A stretch of DNA of 64,000 bases from Nocardia colli (lineage in GTDB: Bacteria > Actinomycetota > Actinomycetes > Mycobacteriales > Mycobacteriaceae), in the NCBI RefSeq assembly GCF_008704205.1, contig NZ_VXLC01000001.1, forward strand, positions 1-64,000, in the 5' to 3' direction. This document shows, one piece after another, positions 1 to 10,008 of the stretch (the stretch's first letter is position 1; each line of letters starts with the position of its first letter). Made by a program: the position numbers and the translations under genes. The notes beneath the pieces were generated by a model. That model was given only the letters and a program-made list of their open reading frames with translations, searched no databases and had not been told where the DNA came from.

Positions 1-3000
1 GATGATCCGGATCCAACGGCACATAAGCACCACCCGCGACGCTCACCGCGTACATACCGACAACCAGATCGATCGACCGGCGCATACCGAGAGCGACCAT
101 CGAGTCCGGGCCCACACCCAGCGAGATCAGATGACGCGCAAGACGATTCACCCGCGCCGAGAACTCGGCATAGGACAGACTCGTCCCCTCGAACGTCAAA
201 GCGGTGGCATCCGGCGTCCGAGCGACCTGCGCCTCGAACATCGACACCAACGTCGCCGACTCATCCACCGCATACGCGGTGGCATTCCAGGCGCTCAGCG
301 AGGCCCGCTCGCCGTCGATCAGCAGATCGATATCGCCGACGACCGTCGTCGGGTCCGCGACGACCGCGTCGAGCACCAGCCGCAGACGAGTCGCGATCAT
401 CTCGACCGTTGCCGCATCGAACAGATCGGTCGCGTACTCGAGTACCGCGGCAAGCCCACCCGGGCCGGCTTCTGTCACAGTCAGCTGTAGATCGAACTTC
501 GCTGTGTTCGTGTCGATCTCGATCCGCGACGCCGCGAGCCCGGCCAATTCGATGGACTCTTGCGCGGTGTTCTGGAAGTCGAGCATTACTTGGAACAGCG
601 GGTGCCGTGCCGCAGAGCGTTGCGGCCGCAGGACCTCCACCAGTCGCTCGAACGGGACGTCGGCGTGCGCGAATGCGGCCAGGTCGTCATCGCGAATGGC
701 GGCGAGCAGTGCCGTGAACGACAGCTCCGGCGGTACCTGGGCTCGTAGCACCAGCGTGTTGACGAACATGCCGACCAGGTCGTCCAGCGCTCGCGCGCCA
801 CGTCCGGCCACCGGCGTACCGATCGCGATATCGTGCTGACCAGACAGTTTCGTCAGCAGCGTCGCGAACGCAGCATGCACCACCATGAACAGCGACGCAT
901 TCGCCGCCTCGGCGATCCCCCGCAACCGCCGGTGCGTCGCCGCGTCGATGGTGAAGGCATGACGGGCACCACGACCCGAAGCGAGCGCCGGACGCGGGCG
1001 GTCGGTCGGCAAGGTCAGCGCGTCCGGCAATCCGTCGAGCGCGGTCGACCAGTACCGGATCTGCCCGGCCAGCACGGACTCCGGATCGTCCTCGGATCCC
1101 AATGTCTCCCGCTGCCACAGCGTGTAGTCGGCGTACTGCACCGGCAGCGGTGACCAGTCCGGTTCCCTACCGGCACGACGAGCCGCGTAGGCGCGCATGA
1201 GATCGCGGGTCAACACCGCGATGGACCAGCCGTCCGCACTGAGGTGGTGCATCGCGACGATCAGCACATGTTCGTCGGAACCGTTGCGCAGCAGGGTCAG
1301 TCGAACCGGCGGCTCCCGATCCACCTGAAACGGTGCCACCGCGGCGGCATCGAGGTGCCCGGCAAGATCGGCTGCATCGATCTCCTGAGGCTCCAGGACG
1401 ACAGATAACTCGTCGACCGCCGAGATCTCTTGGTGCGGAATACCCTCGGCTGCTGGATAACTGGTGCGCAACGCCTCATGCCTGGCGAACACGTCGGTGA
1501 CCGCCGCCGCGAATTCCGCGTATTCGAGCGCGCCACGTAGCCGAACCGCGGCGACCAGATTGTTCGCCACCGAGTCGGCGTCGAACTGGTGCAGAAACCA
1601 CATCCGTTGCTGCGCATAGGACAACGGCACGTGCTCCGGACGTTCCGATGTAGTCAGCTCGCGCCGTGCTCGCACCGAACTGGATGCGGCCAGGTGGGCG
1701 GCCAGCGCTCCGACGACCGGGTACTCGAACAGCATCCGCACCGGCGCATCGACATTCAGCTCCGCGGCGATCCGGGCCGCGATCTGCGTGGCGACCAACG
1801 AGTTCCCGCCGAGCGCGAAGAAGTCGTCGTCCAGCCCCACCAGATCGAGTCCCAGCACCTGCCCGAAGATCGCGGCGACGACCCGCTCGGCGGCCGTGAC
1901 CGGCGCTCGAAACGCCTTGGCGGCAATGACCGGATCCGGCAGCGCCTGACGATCCAACTTGCCCGAAGCACTCAACGGCATGGCCGGCAACGACACGTAC
2001 GCGGTCGGCACCATGTACGAGGGCAGTGCGGCCCGCAACCGTGCTTCGAGCGCCGGCGCATCAACCTCTGTCACCACGTACGCGACGAGCAATTCGCCTG
2101 CCGGGTGGGCGAATACCCGCACCGCCGCGGCACGCACCTCGGCCGATGCCAGCAGCGCGGCCTCGATCTCGCCCAGTTCGATCCGCTGCCCACGCAGCTT
2201 CACCTGAAAATCACTGCGCCCCAGATACTCCAGCGCACCCGCTCGGTTCCGCCGGACCAGATCGCCAGTGCGATACATGCGCGCCCCGGCCGGCCCGTAC
2301 GGATTCGCCACGAACCGTTCAGCACTCAGGTCCGCGCGCCCGTGGTAACCGCGCGCCACCTGAACACCCGACAGATATAGCTCACCGATCACGTTGCCGG
2401 GCACCGGACGCAGCCGCGTATCGAGGACCAGCACATGGCTGTCGAGTACCGGACCACCGATCGGCACCGGCCCGGACGCTGCGGGGTCGACCGGCGCGTG
2501 CGTCGCGTGCACGGTGAATTCCGTAGGGCCGTACAGGTTGTACAACCTCGCGGAACTGACCGCGCCGAACGTCGCGGCAGCTTCGCCGGTCATCGCTTCA
2601 CCGGCAACCAGCACAATGCGTAGCGACCCGAGCGCAGTTGCCGATACGGCATCGGCGAATACGGTCAACATCGACGGCACGAACGACGTCATCGTGACCC
2701 TGTGGGTGGCAATGACCTCCGCGAGATAGGCGCTGTCCCGATGCCCGTCGTGCTCCGCGACCACCACCCGAGCACCCCGAGCCAACGGAGCGAACAACTC
2801 CCACACCGACACGTCGAACGTCGCCGGGGTCTTGAACAACACGACGTCACACGGCCCGATGCCGTACTCGCCCGCGATCCAGGTGATCTGGTTCACCGCC
2901 GAAGAGTGCTGAACCGCCACACCTTTCGGCCGCCCAGTGGACCCGGAGGTGAAGATGACATACGCGGTGTTCGCCGACCGGAGCGGCGCCGGCCGATCCG

Positions 3001-6000
3001 CATCGGTCACCGGCGCATTCGAATACCTGGCGTAGTCGAGGACATCGACGGCGATGGCGTCCCCCGCCCACCCATCACCGGATCGGGTCAGAACGCAGAC
3101 CGGACGAGCCGAAGCGACAACATGCTCGATCCGCGCCCTCGGCTGATCCGGATCGACCGGAACGTACGCGCCGCCCGCGGTCAGCACCGCGTACACCGCG
3201 ACCACCAACTCGACAGACCGGCGCATACCCAGCACCACAAGTGCTTCCGGCCCGACCCCCGCCTCGATCAGCACCCGCGCGAGCCGGTTGACGTCCGCCG
3301 CCAACTCCGCGTACGTCAGCGCACGATCGCCCTCGACCACCGCGATCGCGTCCGGCGTCCGCCGCACCTGCGCCTCGAAGGCGGTGAGCAAGGTCCCCGC
3401 ACCAGCCTGCCGAGCATCCCGCCCACATTCGATGGCCCTGCGGGCACCCGCGGCGTCGAGCAGCGGCAGATCGCCCACCGCGGTGTCGGCGTCGTCGATG
3501 ATCGCCCGCAGAAATCGCACGAACCACTGCGCGTAGTCGGCGATGGTGGATTCGTCGAATAGATCCGTGGCGTAGGTGAATTCCGCCCGGATCCCCGCCG
3601 GTGCCGAACCTTCCCTGAGTCCGGCACCGGCGAAGCCTTCCGTGACCGCCGAGCTTGCGGCAACCTCCGAGCTTCCGGTCACCGTCGCGTGCTCGGTCAC
3701 CGTCAGCAGGAGGTCGAACTTGGTCACTCCGGTGTCCAGGGTACTGGTCAGCACCGACATGTCGGGCAGTTCGAACGCGATTGCCTCCGCATTGTCGAAG
3801 GCGAGCATTACCTGAAACAGCGGATGCCGTGCTTGCGAGCGTGCCGGGTTGATGGCCTCGACTAGCTGCTCGAACGGGAGTTCGGCGTGTCCGAGGGCGG
3901 CGAGGTCGGCCTCCCGGACCCGGGCGAGCAGGGTCGCGACGGGGTCTGCGAAGTCGATCGTGGTCCGCAGCACCAGCGTGTTGACGAACATCCCGACGAG
4001 GTCGTCCAGCGCCCGGTCGCCGCGTCCCGCGACCGGGGTGCCGATCACGATGTCGGTGTTGCCGGACAACCGCGCCAGCAACGCCGCCAGCGCGGCGTGC
4101 AGCACCATGAACGTCGAAACACCGTGAGCGCGTGCGCGGTCTGCGATCCCGGCGTGCACCGGGCCGGGCAGTTCGAAGCCGAACACCGCGCCACGCCCGG
4201 AACTCACCGCGGGCCGCGGCCGGTCGGCGGGCAGATCGAGCTGATCGGGAGCGCCGGCCAGCGTCTCGGTCCAGAACGCCAACTGGTCGGGATAGGCCGA
4301 TGATTCGAGCAGCTCCCGCTGCCAGAGGCTGTAGTCCGCGTACTGCACCGGCAGCGGCGCCCAGTCGGGCGCGGCACCGCCCTGCCGGGCGCCGTAGGCG
4401 ATCATCACGTCGCGGGCCAGCACCCGCAGCGAAAGGCCGTCGGCGGCAATGTGATGCAGCACCAGCGCCAAGGCGCAGCTGCCGTCGTCCAGCACGAACA
4501 CCCGCGCCCGGATCGGGATCTCGCGTTCCACATCGAAGCCGCGCGCCGCGAACTCGGCCAGCTCGGCGTCGAGTTCGTCCGCGCCGATCGATTCCGGCGC
4601 GTCGCTCACCGCGGCGACCGACAACACCACCTGCCGCGCCGCCGCGCCGGTGGCATCACCGGGCAGCAGCGCGGGGAAGATGGTGCGCAGCACCTCGTGC
4701 CGGGCCACGACATCATCGAGCGCGCGGCGCAGCGCCGCGATATCGACCGCGCCGCGCAGCCGGACCACGAACGGCATGTTGTAAGCCGCGCCCGCCCGCT
4801 CGAATCGGTTCAGGAACCAGATCCGCTGCTGTGCGGGTGAGAGCGGAACCAGCGGCGGCCGTGGCCGTGCCCGCAGCTGCGCGACCACGGGCGCGCCGCC
4901 GGATCCACCCGCCCGCTCGATCAGTTCGGCGAGGCCGGACACCGTTGGGGCGGTGAACACCTCGCGAACTCCGAGCAGGCAGCCGAGGTCGGTGCCGAGC
5001 CGGGCGGCGACCTGGGTCGCGACCAAGCTGTTGCCACCGAGGGCGAAGAAGTCGTCGGTGCGGCCGACCGGTGCGCGGCCGAGCACCTCGCCGAATACGC
5101 GGGCCACCGCCTGCTCGGTGGGCGTCGTCGGCGCGTGATACTCCGCGCTCGGCCGGACCGGGGCAGGCAGCGCCGATCGGTCCAGCTTGCCGGAGGCGTT
5201 GACCGGCAGCGTGTCGAGCACCATGTAGGTCGCCGGCACCATGTAGCCGGGTAGCGCACGTGCCGCGGCGGCGCGCAGCTGCGCGGAATGCACGGTCCCG
5301 GGCTCGGATTCGACGACGTAGGCGACGAGCTGCTCGCCGATTCCGGCGTCGTCACGCACCACGACGACCGCGCGGACCACCGAATCGACCGCGCCGAGCA
5401 CGGATTCGATCTCGCCGAGCTCGATCCGCAGCCCGCGCAGCTTCACCTGGAAGTCGGTGCGGCCCAGGTATTCGAGCTGGCCGCGAGTGGTCCAGCGGAC
5501 CAGATCGCCGGTGCGGTACATCCGATTGCCGGTCGCGGGCCCGCCGAACGGATCCGCGACGAACCGCGCCGCGGTCAGTCCCGGCTGCGCCACGTAACCC
5601 CGGGCGAGCTGTACCCCCGACAGATACAGCTCACCCGGCGCCCCGACCGGAACCGGCCGCAGCCGCGAATCGAGGACATAGAGCCTGGTATTGAATACCG
5701 GCGCGCCGATCGGCACCGAGAGGGTATCGGTGTCGATCACTTCGTGAAAGGTCACGTCGACCGCGGCCTCGGTCGGACCGTACAGGTTGTGCAGCCGGGC
5801 GCCGGTCGATACCCGCAGCCGCTGGGCGAGCGCGGCGGGCAGCGCCTCACCGGAGGCGAACACCGAGCGCAACGTGGTCCGGCGGGCGAAGTCGTGGTTC
5901 GCCAGGAACGCCTCGAGCATGGACGGCACGAAATGCGCTGTGGTGACGCCGTACTCGGCGATCACCTCGCGGAGGTAGGCCGGGTCGCGATGCCCGTCGG

Positions 6001-8095
6001 GATGCGCGAGCACCAGCGTCGCGCCGATCTGCAACGGCCAGAAGAACTCCCAGACCGAGACGTCGAAGGTCGCCGGAGTCTTCTGCAACACAACATCTTC
6101 GGTGCTCAGCCGGTAGGCGCTCTGCATCCAGACGAGCCGGTTCACGATCGCCTGATGGGTGATCGCCACGCCCTTCGGCAGGCCGGTGGAGCCCGAGGTG
6201 AAGATCACATACGCGGGGTGTTCCGAACGCAGCGCGGCGGTGCGCTCGCGATCCCACACGCGGCCCACGGAATAGGTCGCCTCGAGGTCGTTCAGCCGCA
6301 GCACCGGCGTCGCGGAGACCACGTCGTCCTCGGTGATCAGCACACACATCGGGCGCGCGAGCTCCAGGATGTGCGCGGTGCGCTCGGCCGGATGGTCCGG
6401 GTCCAGGGGCACGTAGGCGGCGCCGGCCGCGAGGATCGCGTAGATCGCGACCACGAGTTCGGGTGAACGCCTGATATGCAGCGCGACCAGGGTCTCCGGC
6501 CCGGCGCCGCGCGCGATCAGATGCCGTGCCAGCTGGTTACTGCGCGCGGACAATTCGGCGTAGGTCAGGTCCGCCGCGCCCGGGTATCGCACGGCGACCG
6601 CGTCCGGGGTGCGCGTGGCCTGCGCCTCGAACATCGCGACCAAGGTGGCCCTGGGCGCGGCGCCCGAGCATCGATCGGTCAGCACCGTGTTCACATCGAA
6701 GGCGGTGGCGTTCCAGATCCGGGTACTGACCTCGAGCTCCAGCTCGGTCGCGACCGGCACCTCGCTCATCGGTGTGCTCGCGTCGGTGCCGAGTAAACGC
6801 TCGAGGTAGCGGAGGAAACGGGCGTGGTGCCTGGCGATGTCGTCGGCGGTGTAGAGATTCGGGTTGGCCTCGAAATCCACGTGCACGCCGTCGCGTTCGC
6901 CGTAGTAGACGTTCAGGCTGAGATCTTCGACCGGACCGGTGGAGAGCACGCGGTAGTAGCCGACCGTATCGCCGAGGGCCAGGTCGTTACGGAACAGCAT
7001 GATGTTTGCCAGCGGCCCGAACAGCGCGCGGCGTGTGGAGCCGCCGGCGTGCTCGGCATCGCGGCGGATGTCCTCGTGGCGGTAGCGCTGGTGGCGCAGC
7101 GCGCCGGTCACCTCGACCCTCGTCGCGCGCAGCAGCGCGCCCCAGGTGGTCTCGCCGATCGGGAGCCGCAGCGGCACGATGTTGGACAGCATGCCCGCCG
7201 AGCGCCGCAGCGCCGCCGTGGTGCGCGCGGTGACCGGGAGGCTGAGCACCGCCTCGTCACGGTCGGCCAGCCGGGCGAGGTACCCGGCGAACGCGGCGAG
7301 CAGTACTACCGCGGGCGTCGAATCCTGGCTCTCGGCAAGCAAATTCAGTCGCGCCACCTGGGCCGCCGACAGCGGTCGTCCGGCGATCAGGTTGCTCGCC
7401 GCGCGCGTCGCGGTGCGTCCGTCGAGGCTGGTCGCGCCGTCCAGCCCGGCGACTCGTTCGGCCCAGTGCGTGCGGTCGGTCGCCTGGCGGGCGCTGTCCC
7501 GGTAGTCGAGCTCGCCGGCGACCAGGTCCGCCATCGTGCTCGGTCGCACCGGCGTGGGTTCGGTGCCGCGCAGCCGGGCGGTATAGAGCTCGGCGATCCG
7601 CATCATGTTGGTCAGCGCGCCGTACCCGTCCAGCACGATGTGATGCACCCGCAGGTACCAGAAGTATCTGTGCTCGGCGATCCGCAGCACCGCGCCCGCG
7701 AACAGCCGATCGGTCAGCAGGTCGACCGGCGTGCTCGCGTCGGTGCGCATCCATTCGTGCGCGGCGGCCTCGGGGTCGGGTTGGGTGCGCAGGTCGATCA
7801 GCGGGATGTCGATCGAGAGCGCCGGGTCGACGCATTGGTAAGGCACACCGCCGGATTCGCCGAGCCGCACCAGCACCGATTCGAACTCCCGGCCCGCCTC
7901 GGTCGAGACCTGTTGCAGCAGGGCGGCATCCAGCTCGCCACGGACATCGACGTACTGCGCGATATTGATCGGCACATCCGGATCGAGCAGCTGCGCGTAC
8001 CAGACGCCGAGCTGCGCGGGGGCGAGCGGAAACGACGCGGGGACCGCGGCCGCCGGCGGCCGCACACTGAACCGGCCCAACTCCGTACCGTGCAC
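1..8095 (-). CDS. Non-ribosomal peptide synthetase, 5' part (C-A-T-C-A-T-C-A...), runs off the window
   Basis: A single frame stays open from a GTG at 8095 to the left edge (about 2,698 codons). AGGAGG lies 5 nt before the GTG, and an in-frame TAG a few codons upstream fixes this start. Domains in order: C1 (HHIVLDG near residue 152), A1 (TSGSTGLPKGV near 634), T1 (DDFFALGGNSL near 1022), C2 (HHIAADG near 1214), A2 (TSGSTGRPKGV near 1717), T2 (GGNSL near 2097), C3 (HHLSADG near 2282), then the start of A3. The A1 pocket residues read D-V-W-H-F-S-L-V-D, the classical serine code. A2 reads D-V-W-S-L-A-L-V-H, which I cannot assign. A condensation domain at the very N-terminus means the enzyme accepts an acyl or aryl group from an upstream carrier protein, as EntF does. 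A siderophore-like product is only a guess. Confidence 0.93.
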   Translation of the reverse strand, partial: MHGTELGRFSVRPPAAAVPASFPLAPAQLGVWYAQLLDPDVPINIAQYVDVRGELDAALLQQVSTEAGREFESVLVRLGESGGVPYQCVDPALSIDIPLIDLRTQPDPEAAAHEWMRTDASTPVDLLTDRLFAGAVLRIAEHRYFWYLRVHHIVLDGYGALTNMMRIAELYTARLRGTEPTPVRPSTMADLVAGELDYRDSARQATDRTHWAERVAGLDGATSLDGRTATRAASNLIAGRPLSAAQVARLNLLAESQDSTPAVVLLAAFAGYLARLADRDEAVLSLPVTARTTAALRRSAGMLSNIVPLRLPIGETTWGALLRATRVEVTGALRHQRYRHEDIRRDAEHAGGSTRRALFGPLANIMLFRNDLALGDTVGYYRVLSTGPVEDLSLNVYYGERDGVHVDFEANPNLYTADDIARHHARFLRYLERLLGTDASTPMSEVPVATELELEVSTRIWNATAFDVNTVLTDRCSGAAPRATLVAMFEAQATRTPDAVAVRYPGAADLTYAELSARSNQLARHLIARGAGPETLVALHIRRSPELVVAIYAILAAGAAYVPLDPDHPAERTAHILELARPMCVLITEDDVVSATPVLRLNDLEATYSVGRVWDRERTAALRSEHPAYVIFTSGSTGLPKGVAITHQAIVNRLVWMQSAYRLSTEDVVLQKTPATFDVSVWEFFWPLQIGATLVLAHPDGHRDPAYLREVIAEYGVTTAHFVPSMLEAFLANHDFARRTTLRSVFASGEALPAALAQRLRVSTGARLHNLYGPTEAAVDVTFHEVIDTDTLSVPIGAPVFNTRLYVLDSRLRPVPVGAPGELYLSGVQLARGYVAQPGLTAARFVADPFGGPATGNRMYRTGDLVRWTTRGQLEYLGRTDFQVKLRGLRIELGEIESVLGAVDSVVRAVVVVRDDAGIGEQLVAYVVESEPGTVHSAQLRAAAARALPGYMVPATYMVLDTLPVNASGKLDRSALPAPVRPSAEYHAPTTPTEQAVARVFGEVLGRAPVGRTDDFFALGGNSLVATQVAARLGTDLGCLLGVREVFTAPTVSGLAELIERAGGSGGAPVVAQLRARPRPPLVPLSPAQQRIWFLNRFERAGAAYNMPFVVRLRGAVDIAALRRALDDVVARHEVLRTIFPALLPGDATGAAARQVVLSVAAVSDAPESIGADELDAELAEFAARGFDVEREIPIRARVFVLDDGSCALALVLHHIAADGLSLRVLARDVMIAYGARQGGAAPDWAPLPVQYADYSLWQRELLESSAYPDQLAFWTETLAGAPDQLDLPADRPRPAVSSGRGAVFGFELPGPVHAGIADRARAHGVSTFMVLHAALAALLARLSGNTDIVIGTPVAGRGDRALDDLVGMFVNTLVLRTTIDFADPVATLLARVREADLAALGHAELPFEQLVEAINPARSQARHPLFQVMLAFDNAEAIAFELPDMSVLTSTLDTGVTKFDLLLTVTEHATVTGSSEVAASSAVTEGFAGAGLREGSAPAGIRAEFTYATDLFDESTIADYAQWFVRFLRAIIDDADTAVGDLPLLDAAGARRAIECGRDARQAGAGTLLTAFEAQVRRTPDAIAVVEGDRALTYAELAADVNRLARVLIEAGVGPEALVVLGMRRSVELVVAVYAVLTAGGAYVPVDPDQPRARIEHVVASARPVCVLTRSGDGWAGDAIAVDVLDYARYSNAPVTDADRPAPLRSANTAYVIFTSGSTGRPKGVAVQHSSAVNQITWIAGEYGIGPCDVVLFKTPATFDVSVWELFAPLARGARVVVAEHDGHRDSAYLAEVIATHRVTMTSFVPSMLTVFADAVSATALGSLRIVLVAGEAMTGEAAATFGAVSSARLYNLYGPTEFTVHATHAPVDPAASGPVPIGGPVLDSHVLVLDTRLRPVPGNVIGELYLSGVQVARGYHGRADLSAERFVANPYGPAGARMYRTGDLVRRNRAGALEYLGRSDFQVKLRGQRIELGEIEAALLASAEVRAAAVRVFAHPAGELLVAYVVTEVDAPALEARLRAALPSYMVPTAYVSLPAMPLSASGKLDRQALPDPVIAAKAFRAPVTAAERVVAAIFGQVLGLDLVGLDDDFFALGGNSLVATQIAARIAAELNVDAPVRMLFEYPVVGALAAHLAASSSVRARRELTTSERPEHVPLSYAQQRMWFLHQFDADSVANNLVAAVRLRGALEYAEFAAAVTDVFARHEALRTSYPAAEGIPHQEISAVDELSVVLEPQEIDAADLAGHLDAAAVAPFQVDREPPVRLTLLRNGSDEHVLIVAMHHLSADGWSIAVLTRDLMRAYAARRAGREPDWSPLPVQYADYTLWQRETLGSEDDPESVLAGQIRYWSTALDGLPDALTLPTDRPRPALASGRGARHAFTIDAATHRRLRGIAEAANASLFMVVHAAFATLLTKLSGQHDIAIGTPVAGRGARALDDLVGMFVNTLVLRAQVPPELSFTALLAAIRDDDLAAFAHADVPFERLVEVLRPQRSAARHPLFQVMLDFQNTAQESIELAGLAASRIEIDTNTAKFDLQLTVTEAGPGGLAAVLEYATDLFDAATVEMIATRLRLVLDAVVADPTTVVGDIDLLIDGERASLSAWNATAYAVDESATLVSMFEAQVARTPDATALTFEGTSLSYAEFSARVNRLARHLISLGVGPDSMVALGMRRSIDLVVGMYAVSVAGGAYVPLDPDH

Positions 8096-8521
8096 CAGAG
8101 CCTCCTAGATTTGCGAAACAACAGCTGGCCGAATGGTTTTGGGCAGCGCGAATAAGCCATGGCAGGGACGGGCTGAGCCCGCATGCATGGCGTCGACCAG
8201 CACAGGCGATTCGGTGAATGCGCGTAACGCGAAGCGTCACCGCGAGATCCGACAGATTTCCCGCCGTCGGCCCAACTCTTGCTCGATCCTCCAACTTCAC
8301 TGCCGCTCGGCGGGCGTCGCGGCCATGTCGGCTACATCACACGGAGCTGATCCGTGCATTGCGAACACTAGGCGTTCGGTTAATAAAAAGGAACTTTTTC
8401 CCTCAAAAACTTCTGGTCACTTGTCCAGGACCACTACCAGGGCCGACGCGGCCAGACAGAAGTGTGTGCGCGACCACATCAAGGTCACGTTTGTGAGCTA
8501 CCACACGTTCGGAAGTGCAGA
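8096..8521. other. Intergenic region between the NRPS and the GAF regulator
   Basis: This 426-base stretch has no convincing gene. It must hold the NRPS promoter. An AT-rich patch at about 8381-8432 (ATAAAAAGGAAC followed by TTTTTCCC and CAAAAAC) stands out from the GC-rich surroundings. I looked for an IdeR-type iron box (TTAGGTTAGGCTAACCTAA) and found none. Confidence 0.5.
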
Positions 8522-9883
8522 CTATGAGCCGGAACGTTGCATCCACGTTGCATCGGCGCCGAGCCGCCGATCGAGCACCCGGATCTTGGCCTCGATCTGC
8601 GCATACAGGGGCGAATCACGATCGACTGTCGCCCGGTAGGCGGCCCACGCGGCGGCGTCGTCGCGGCCCTCGGCGCCCGCGGTCCAGCGGCGCAGCACGC
8701 CGGAATCACCCGAACTCAGGACGGCGGTGCGCAGTCGCACCCGCAGTTCGTCGCGAATGTCGATAATCCCCGGCGCGGTCGAGCGCGGCAGGACCGGTCC
8801 GGCATAGAGCCGCAATGCCGCATCGACATCACCGGAGTCGAGCGCGGCCCGCAGCGCCTCCACATCGGTTGCGATATGGACGCGCAAACGGTAAGGGCGC
8901 GAACCGAATACGGTCGGGCCGACCACGCTGCGCAAGCGGGACACCGCGGCGCGGATGGTGCCGTTGTCCAGATCCGTGTCGTCGAGCAGCAGCGCGAGGT
9001 GATCGGCGCCGAGGCCCTCCAGGTGTTCGGTGAGCAGCAGCAGGATCTCGGCGTGCCGTTGCGACAACGGGACCCGGTCGCCCGCGACGCTCAATTGCGG
9101 CTGCCCGAGACCGAGCACCTCCAGACCCAGCCGGCCCGACGTCGGCGCGTCGAGCGCCTGGCCGCCCGGGGAACCGTGCCGGGTCGAGCGCATCGCGGCC
9201 AGCAGCAGATCCATTTCCGCGGCGGTCGCGGCGGCCTTGACCAGGGCGAGGATCTCCGGCTGGGCGACCCGCACGCCGCCGGCGATCATCAGCACGCCGA
9301 CCAGCCTGCCGTCCGGATCATGCACCGGCGCAGCGGCTCCGGTGATCTGATGCATCCGGTGCAGGAAGTGTTCGGGGCCGTGGATCCAAGCGGCCCGGCC
9401 GGTGCGCACCACCAGGCCGACCGCGTTCGTGCCGATGCGGCGCTCGCTCAGATCGTCGCCGGCCCGCAGCCCGATCTCGGCGGCCGCGCCGACCTGATCC
9501 GGATTGCCGTGCACGGAGAGCACCCGGCCGAACTGATCGGCGACCACGACGATCAAACCCGTTCTGGCCGTGTCCTGTACGAGCAGTTTGTCGATCAGCG
9601 GCATCAGCGTGGCGATCGGGTGCGCCTCGCGATAGCGCTGCAGATCGGCGCCGCGCAGACCGCGCCCGTCCAGCGGATCCAGCGGATCGACGCCGCCGCG
9701 CACGCTGCGCAGCCAGGATTCGAGCACGGCAGGGCGCAACAATCCGGCAAGCTGGGTAAGCTGATCGCCACCCGCGCTAAGGTATCCGTGGGCCTGCGCG
9801 GCATAGGCCTCGAGCGCGCCGAGTTGCGTGCCGGGCTCGACGCCGTGCTGTGGGGGCCGCCCACCTGCAATGTTGCTGACCAT
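8522..9883 (-). CDS. GAF-domain transcriptional regulator (AcoR-like, no AAA domain)
   Basis: 453 residues from ATG 9883, chosen because GGAAAGA lies 7 nt upstream and the longer frame adds an unlikely Arg/Tyr-rich leader. The middle (about residues 75-230) resembles the GAF sensor region of AcoR-type activators (LLVQDTARTGLIVVV, then RIGTNAVGLVVRTG). The C-terminal third is a winged-helix/OmpR-like DNA-binding part (LSQRHAEILLLLTEHLEGLG, then VSRLRSVVGP). The sigma-54 ATPase domain of true AcoR is missing. Actinobacterial proteins of this build often regulate alcohol or aldehyde dehydrogenases, which fits its place 125 nt downstream of mftG. It could instead serve the NRPS. The ligand is unknown. 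Confidence 0.8.
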   Translation of the reverse strand: MVSNIAGGRPPQHGVEPGTQLGALEAYAAQAHGYLSAGGDQLTQLAGLLRPAVLESWLRSVRGGVDPLDPLDGRGLRGADLQRYREAHPIATLMPLIDKLLVQDTARTGLIVVVADQFGRVLSVHGNPDQVGAAAEIGLRAGDDLSERRIGTNAVGLVVRTGRAAWIHGPEHFLHRMHQITGAAAPVHDPDGRLVGVLMIAGGVRVAQPEILALVKAAATAAEMDLLLAAMRSTRHGSPGGQALDAPTSGRLGLEVLGLGQPQLSVAGDRVPLSQRHAEILLLLTEHLEGLGADHLALLLDDTDLDNGTIRAAVSRLRSVVGPTVFGSRPYRLRVHIATDVEALRAALDSGDVDAALRLYAGPVLPRSTAPGIIDIRDELRVRLRTAVLSSGDSGVLRRWTAGAEGRDDAAAWAAYRATVDRDSPLYAQIEAKIRVLDRRLGADATWMQRSGS

Positions 9884-9969
9884 TTGCCTTTCTTTCCGAC
9901 CCAAACTGTACCGGCGGTGATACCGCGGCAAGGGCGGATGCCTGGGTTTGTCCGCCAGGTCACACCGTG

Positions 9970-9986
9970 TTTGTACCCCTTACAAA
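9970..9986. promoter_or_regulatory. Palindrome upstream of the GAF regulator
   Basis: TTTGTA-CCCCT-TACAAA is a perfect 6-bp inverted repeat with a 5-base spacer, about 90 nt before the GAF regulator start. It is AT-rich, so it is more likely an operator than a terminator. The binding protein is unknown; autoregulation is an inference. Confidence 0.35.
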
Positions 9987-10008
9987 TGTGACCTATCCGT
10001 CTTCCACA

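Noticed and set aside
2..8300. Many long open frames on the plus strand and other frames opposite the NRPS (for example 5288-6466 and 6824-8155)
   Set aside because: They are antisense shadows caused by high GC; their products are Arg/Pro/His-rich without domains, while the minus frame has all NRPS core motifs.
8360..8400. Possible IdeR iron box before the NRPS
   Set aside because: TAGGCGTTCGGTTAAT only loosely resembles the consensus and lacks the palindromic AGGTTAG-CTAACCT core.
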